From Entonaema liquescens (taxonomy: Eukaryota > Ascomycota > Sordariomycetes > Xylariales > Xylariaceae), in the NCBI GenBank assembly GCA_902805475.1, contig CADCSX010000012.1, forward strand, positions 248,001 to 312,000: a stretch of DNA of 64,000 bases, given 5' to 3'. Below, piece by piece: positions 60,363 through 64,000 of the stretch. Both the position numbers and the translations under genes were made by a program. The notes below the pieces were generated by a model, which saw only the letters and a list, made by a program, of their open reading frames with translations, did no database searches and was not told the DNA's origin. Every line of letters starts with the position of its first letter. The first letter of the stretch is position 1.

Positions 60363-60484
60363 TTAACAAGTATCGTTTCAATACAGTTTTTTGGATTGTT
60401 AAGTTATGTTATACATAATGCGGCTTACCGAGTCTTAGTTCCCGTACAAAATTCGCATACTTATCTACCTACCTATCTTGTTGA

Positions 60485-60600
60485 AGATAGACGAGGTAGA
60501 TAGACTAAATAGATTAGATAGATTAGATAGATTAGATAGACTAGATAGACTAGATAGACTAGATAGATTAAATAAACTAAATAGATTAGATAGCTTAGGT
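60485..60600. repeat. 10-bp-type GATAGACTA/GATAGATTA repeat
   Basis: Roughly ten imperfect units of TAGATAGA(C/T)TA type. AT-rich simple sequence. Confidence 0.8.
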
Positions 60601-61309
60601 AAATTACCTACTTACTTACCTACATAATTGACTACCTAATCAACTACCTACCTATTAACTACCTACCAAATTGACTACTTAATCGACTACCTGGCTACTT
60701 AATTAATTAAATAAACGTAAGAAATTACTTAAATAGATTGAATAGGACCTTAAATAAGAGGTTTAGCTGTATATAACCTCGTACGAGACGTTAGATTCCT
60801 CGTTGTCAAGCTTAAAATATGTATCTAACAGTCATATGCGACTCGTATTACGCATAAGTAGATATGATGTATATGGCTTGTGCGTACGCTAGGGATAAAT
60901 TACCCTTTACGGCCACCAAAAATCGATTTTGGCAAAGTGGCTCCTATGGTCCGCCATACGTGGGAATAAATAGGCGGCAACCGTCCCGTACGGCCGGTAT
61001 TAGAGCCTCGACAGCTTCCTCACATTTCACATTTACCCGGGAATATAGCCATCCAATCCGAGGTTTTGAGTCGCATCACTCAGGTCTCCGCTGAAAGGTA
61101 CATGTAGGTATAAGCGACTAGGATACACATAACATCTTCTAATAGGTTACATGTCTTGCGACTTGCGACACTTCCGGCTGGAACATATCAACCAATGCCT
61201 CTTAAGATATAGATCAAGTTCTATTGACTATGTAGATATCTCGTATGTACTCGTGTATTAGTACGCGTCTACACAATGAAAGGAGAGATATAATCCAATA
61301 ATCCTTCCA

Positions 61310-62332
61310 TCAATAGTTATCAGCAAATGTATACCAAGATGGGATGTAGCCCTCTTCCCGAGTTCGCCAATCTCTCATGTGGTGCTCCGGTCGGGGTTGA
61401 GATTCGGACGGCGTATTTGGTTGAGTAGATGTGGATTGCGGGTTCTGACTGTCTTTCTTAAACCAAGATTGTATATCGAATTTAGTGCCTTGAAATCGCC
61501 AGGGGCCCAAATTCGGATTAGGTAGAGAGCTTGCCAGATCTTCGCTTGAGTTCTGTAAAGTCAAAGTTCCGTTGTATGTGAAGCGGGGTTGGTAAAGATG
61601 AGAGTTTCTTGGCCATTTTGTAGGGAGAAAACGGCCAGCCACAATAGACCCAACGCTCTTCGGTACCTCTACCTCATGGCCAGATTCCCAGACGTGCACC
61701 ATTTCTGTCTGATCAAGACTAGGGAGCTCCCCTTTATAGAACCTGCAAAACTGTCTAAGTACAGCATCAACCCAGTATCGACGGCCTATTGAGTTAAGAA
61801 TTATTAGCACTGGAATAATAGTTTATTCGAAGGCAATGGCAGTACGATTCTTACCTCGACATTGATCGAGTTGATATCGAGTCACTCCAGACTTCTCCAA
61901 CTGGTCCAACCAGTCCTTAGCTTTGGTATGTTCATCGACTTCGTTTCTAAAGCTGCAGGCATAACCTTCGAGGAGATCAAATTCGGCAAAATCTCTCTTC
62001 ACAATGCGAACAGGTGCCTCTTGCCGACAGATAGTAATGGTATTACCGCGAGCATCAGCCTGTTTCAGCTCGATGGTAACGTTGTCGCCCTCGGGAAGCT
62101 CGAGAATGACTATCCAGTCGTTACGCTTTTCAAGATAGCCTTTCAGGTCGTATGTAATCTCTCGCTCTTGAGCTGCAAGCCAACATCCTGTTACAGGCTT
62201 ATCAAGAAGCTCGCACCAATTTACTCCATGCGAGAAGAATATCGTGGGAACGAACCCAGATATGGATGAGTGGTCATGACAAATGGTCAGCAGTTCTTCT
62301 TGTGTGTAGCGGATATGATTGGAGGGACCCAT
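61310..62332 (-). CDS. unknown protein with possible eIF4E-binding motif near the N-terminus
   Basis: Two exons on the minus strand, 62332-61855 and 61785-61310, joined across a 69-nt GT-AG intron (61786-61854) into 317 residues. The start is the first ATG; the open frame extends upstream only through a GTG. I do not recognise a family by name. The N-terminus MGPSNHIRYTQEELLTI fits the YxxxxL-phi consensus for eIF4E binding (Tyr-Thr-Gln-Glu-Glu-Leu-Leu), a motif seen in 4E-BP, 4E-T and GIGYF-like proteins. The middle is mixed, with LELPEGDNVTIEL and FAEFDLLEGYACSFRNEVDEH. The second exon contains RRYWVDAVLRQFCRFYKGELP and an RFTYNGTLTL segment with a Ser/Pro/Gln-rich end (WRTREEGYIPSWYTFADNY). 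No signal peptide or membrane segment is present. It could be a translation regulator, but this rests on one short motif. Confidence 0.65.
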
Positions 62333-63018
62333 AGTAGAAATGATTATTCCGTTACCAGAAGCACAGTAGACGATAGAAGGGTCCGAATAAACTAACAAAC
62401 GATAGTCGAGGAGCACGTAGTATTAAGGAGTGTTGTAGTAGGAAAAAGGCCGTTGCGAAGTCGGTTTATAAAGGGTAAATCCTAAATACGTTCGGGAAAG
62501 CTGCGATAAAAGATCGTGAATCGGGTAGAAAAGAATACTCCTCGGTACAATTTTTAGGTAGTATATATGTGATAGGACTCACGTAACAGGAGAGATAGGA
62601 ACACCGCTACCAAAGCGGTAAAGTGAAACTCACAACATAATAGAATATATTGTCATAAGGTGGAGCATAGATAACTTTGTTGTTTCGTAAGGACCTCTAA
62701 ACCTAGCCATGGAGGCGTACAACTTACATACTGAACATTTTCTTTACTGTAGATGTCTGAACCAGAATCTTGACACAAGGTAGTCTAAAAGAAGGCCAAG
62801 TTGACACCACGTAATACATGGAATTAAACGCCTGAAGTATTAGTGAGTTGTCATAAACGGAGTAAGGATATCTACCAGCTATGATCGAGTGACTAAGCTA
62901 TAGAAGAATATTAAAAATGATTTACTATTTGAGACGATCTATTAACTGCTCTTAGGCATGGGTATAAAATCTGGACCAGTCCAAACATCGTTGGCTACTC
63001 GAGTTTCTTTTTTGCCAG
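62333..63018. other. intergenic between tandem minus-strand genes
   Basis: No gene is supported. It should contain the promoter of the 61310-62332 gene and the 3' UTR of the DsbA-like gene. Confidence 0.6.
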
Positions 63019-63801
63019 TCACTGCCCCTCACGGACTTTAATGAAGACCTCGAGTAGATCCATGGGATCCTGCACACCGTCAAGGCGATGAACCTCCTGG
63101 ATGACAAAAGTCGGAACGCCAGATCCCCCAAAGATTTCCTTGTTCTTTCTAGCTTCCTCATCCACCACATCCATATCAACATCGGAATCCAGCCATGCAT
63201 CTGCCTCGGTACCATCTATACCCGCCTGCACCGCAACGGCCTTTAAGACATGACGCTCCGAGATATCCTGTTCGCGCGCTTGATATGCATCGAAAAGCCC
63301 TTCGACAATAGTATCCCGTATTTCGCTGCTTTTAGTGGAACCCAGCCGGATGAGCCGATGTGCCTGCCGTGTATCGGGGCCGATTCTGCCGCCCCACATG
63401 AAGTCGATCCCGGCAGCGCGACCGGCCCGATTCATACGCAGGGTAAGCGCCGCACGCTGCTTATGTGTTAGGTGAGCGAGACGCGTCTCGGCAAGTTCTA
63501 ATTTGTCCACGCTATGCGGCGCCTTGTTATATTCCAGATAGTAGGGTGACCATGTTATGACGAAAGTGTCGGATTTACCGCCGGGGTACGTCTTCTGGTA
63601 TAGCGAAATGGCGCGGTCGAGGTTGCGTTTGCCTATGTAGCACCACTAATTTTTGGCGTTAGTCTCATACAATATACCGAGGTAGATTTGGATCGTCGAT
63701 CAGCGGTACCCGAAAGCACGGTGAGCGAGGTGTAAATTATGTGATGTACATACCGCACAAAGGAAGTCAAAGACAACACGAACTTCAATAACAGCCATCA
63801 T
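63019..63801 (-). CDS. DsbA/FrnE-like thioredoxin-fold oxidoreductase
   Basis: Two exons on the minus strand, 63801-63754 and 63645-63019, with a 108-nt GT-AG intron (63646-63753); about 224 residues. A CxxC active site (FLCAWCYIGKRNL) spans the splice junction: exon 1 ends at CysAla and exon 2 opens with TrpCys. Later motifs match the FrnE branch of the DsbA family: GRIGPDTRQAHRLI, LFDAYQAREQDISERHVL and EARKNKEIFGGSGVPTFVI, which carries the cis-proline loop (GVPTF). These enzymes are thiol-disulphide oxidoreductases or isomerase-like proteins of uncertain substrate. No signal peptide is visible, so a cytosolic location is likely. Two adjacent in-frame ATGs begin the frame; the upstream one is listed. 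Confidence 0.92.
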
Positions 63802-64000
63802 ATAATGCAAATACAGTAGCTGAATAGTATATTTGTTTATACATAAGAATTGAGTTTGTGTGGCTTTCTCGTCTCTATGTTTTTATTTCGGCCTTCGGCT
63901 CGTTTAGTTGACCGGCGAGATATTGAATCCCCAGTTTGTCTCACCAAAATAGTGGGTTTTATTTCTCGGGGTGATTCCTTCACCGGAACCAATGTGATGA

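Larger units (their letters stand above)
59931..60958. mobile_element. possible inverted-repeat-bounded element, about 1.03 kb
   Basis: The left 50 bp (from TATGGCAGACCATATG) matches, in reverse orientation, the sequence ending CCGCCATA at the right at roughly 85-90 % by eye. Both contain AAAATCGATTTT within a near-perfect palindrome (CCAAAATCGATTTTGG at 59957-59972). Between them lie two simple-sequence arrays and AT-rich DNA without an ORF. It may be a non-autonomous DNA element or two inverted partial copies of a repeat; no target duplication was identified. Confidence 0.4.
59353..61309. other. intergenic, repeat-rich
   Basis: The interval has two inverted copies of a roughly 50-bp sequence (59931-59980 and 60911-60958) that enclose a 12-bp tandem array (60191-60362) and a GATAGACTA/GATAGATTA-type repeat (60485-60600). 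The right-hand side reads poorly as coding. No gene is supported; short ORFs here arise from the repeats. Confidence 0.65.

Overview
The window is nuclear DNA from a filamentous ascomycete, most likely a Sordariomycete (order not settled). The grounds are short GT-AG introns of about 45-180 nt with CTAAC-type branch sites, family-specific features such as the GH76 Dcw1/Dfg5-like enzyme, the GH115 glucuronidase, the Cps1-like glycosyltransferase and the MCFG-type SPRY protein, and long AT-rich intergenic stretches. I support 14 protein genes. No rRNA, tRNA, CRISPR array or secondary-metabolite cluster was found.

Layout. 1-6.8 kb: the 3' part of a Rif1-like telomere/replication-timing gene (+), a glucose-6-phosphate 1-epimerase-like gene (+) and a SPRY-domain gene (-). 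7.9-10.6 kb: a CAX-type Ca2+/H+ antiporter (-) with seven exons, one of them only 3 nt long. 15.5-21.1 kb: a secreted, probably GPI-anchored GH76 mannanase-like protein (-) and a long disordered/coiled-coil protein of unknown function (-). 21.1-35.7 kb holds no gene I can defend. 35.7-37.5 kb: a membrane GT2 polysaccharide synthase of the Cps1 type (+). 37.5-44.6 kb is again gene-poor. 44.6-53.7 kb: an unknown 468-aa protein (-), a GFA/CENP-V-type zinc protein (+), a DUF1295 membrane protein (-) and a kinesin-8 (-). 54-61 kb: a pogo/Fot-like MITE, a miniature LTR-like element with a 5-bp target duplication, a secreted GH115 alpha-glucuronidase (-) and a roughly 1-kb inverted-repeat structure that encloses a 12-bp tandem array. 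61.3-63.8 kb: an unknown protein with a possible eIF4E-binding motif (-) and a DsbA/FrnE-like thioredoxin-fold protein (-).

The genes do not form an operon-like or pathway cluster. They are mostly housekeeping genes plus a cell-wall/secretome set (GH76, Cps1-like, GH115). The most striking global observation is that four otherwise well-conserved genes carry six frameshifts in this sequence. Five of the six fit loss of one base from a run now four C/G long, which points to consensus indel errors more than to real gene decay. The most interesting biological candidates are the 3-nt micro-exon of the CAX gene, the LTR-like miniature element, and an over-represented 10-11 bp palindromic word in non-coding DNA. 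Exon boundaries were set by eye from splice signals, reading frame and remembered family conservation; no database was searched.
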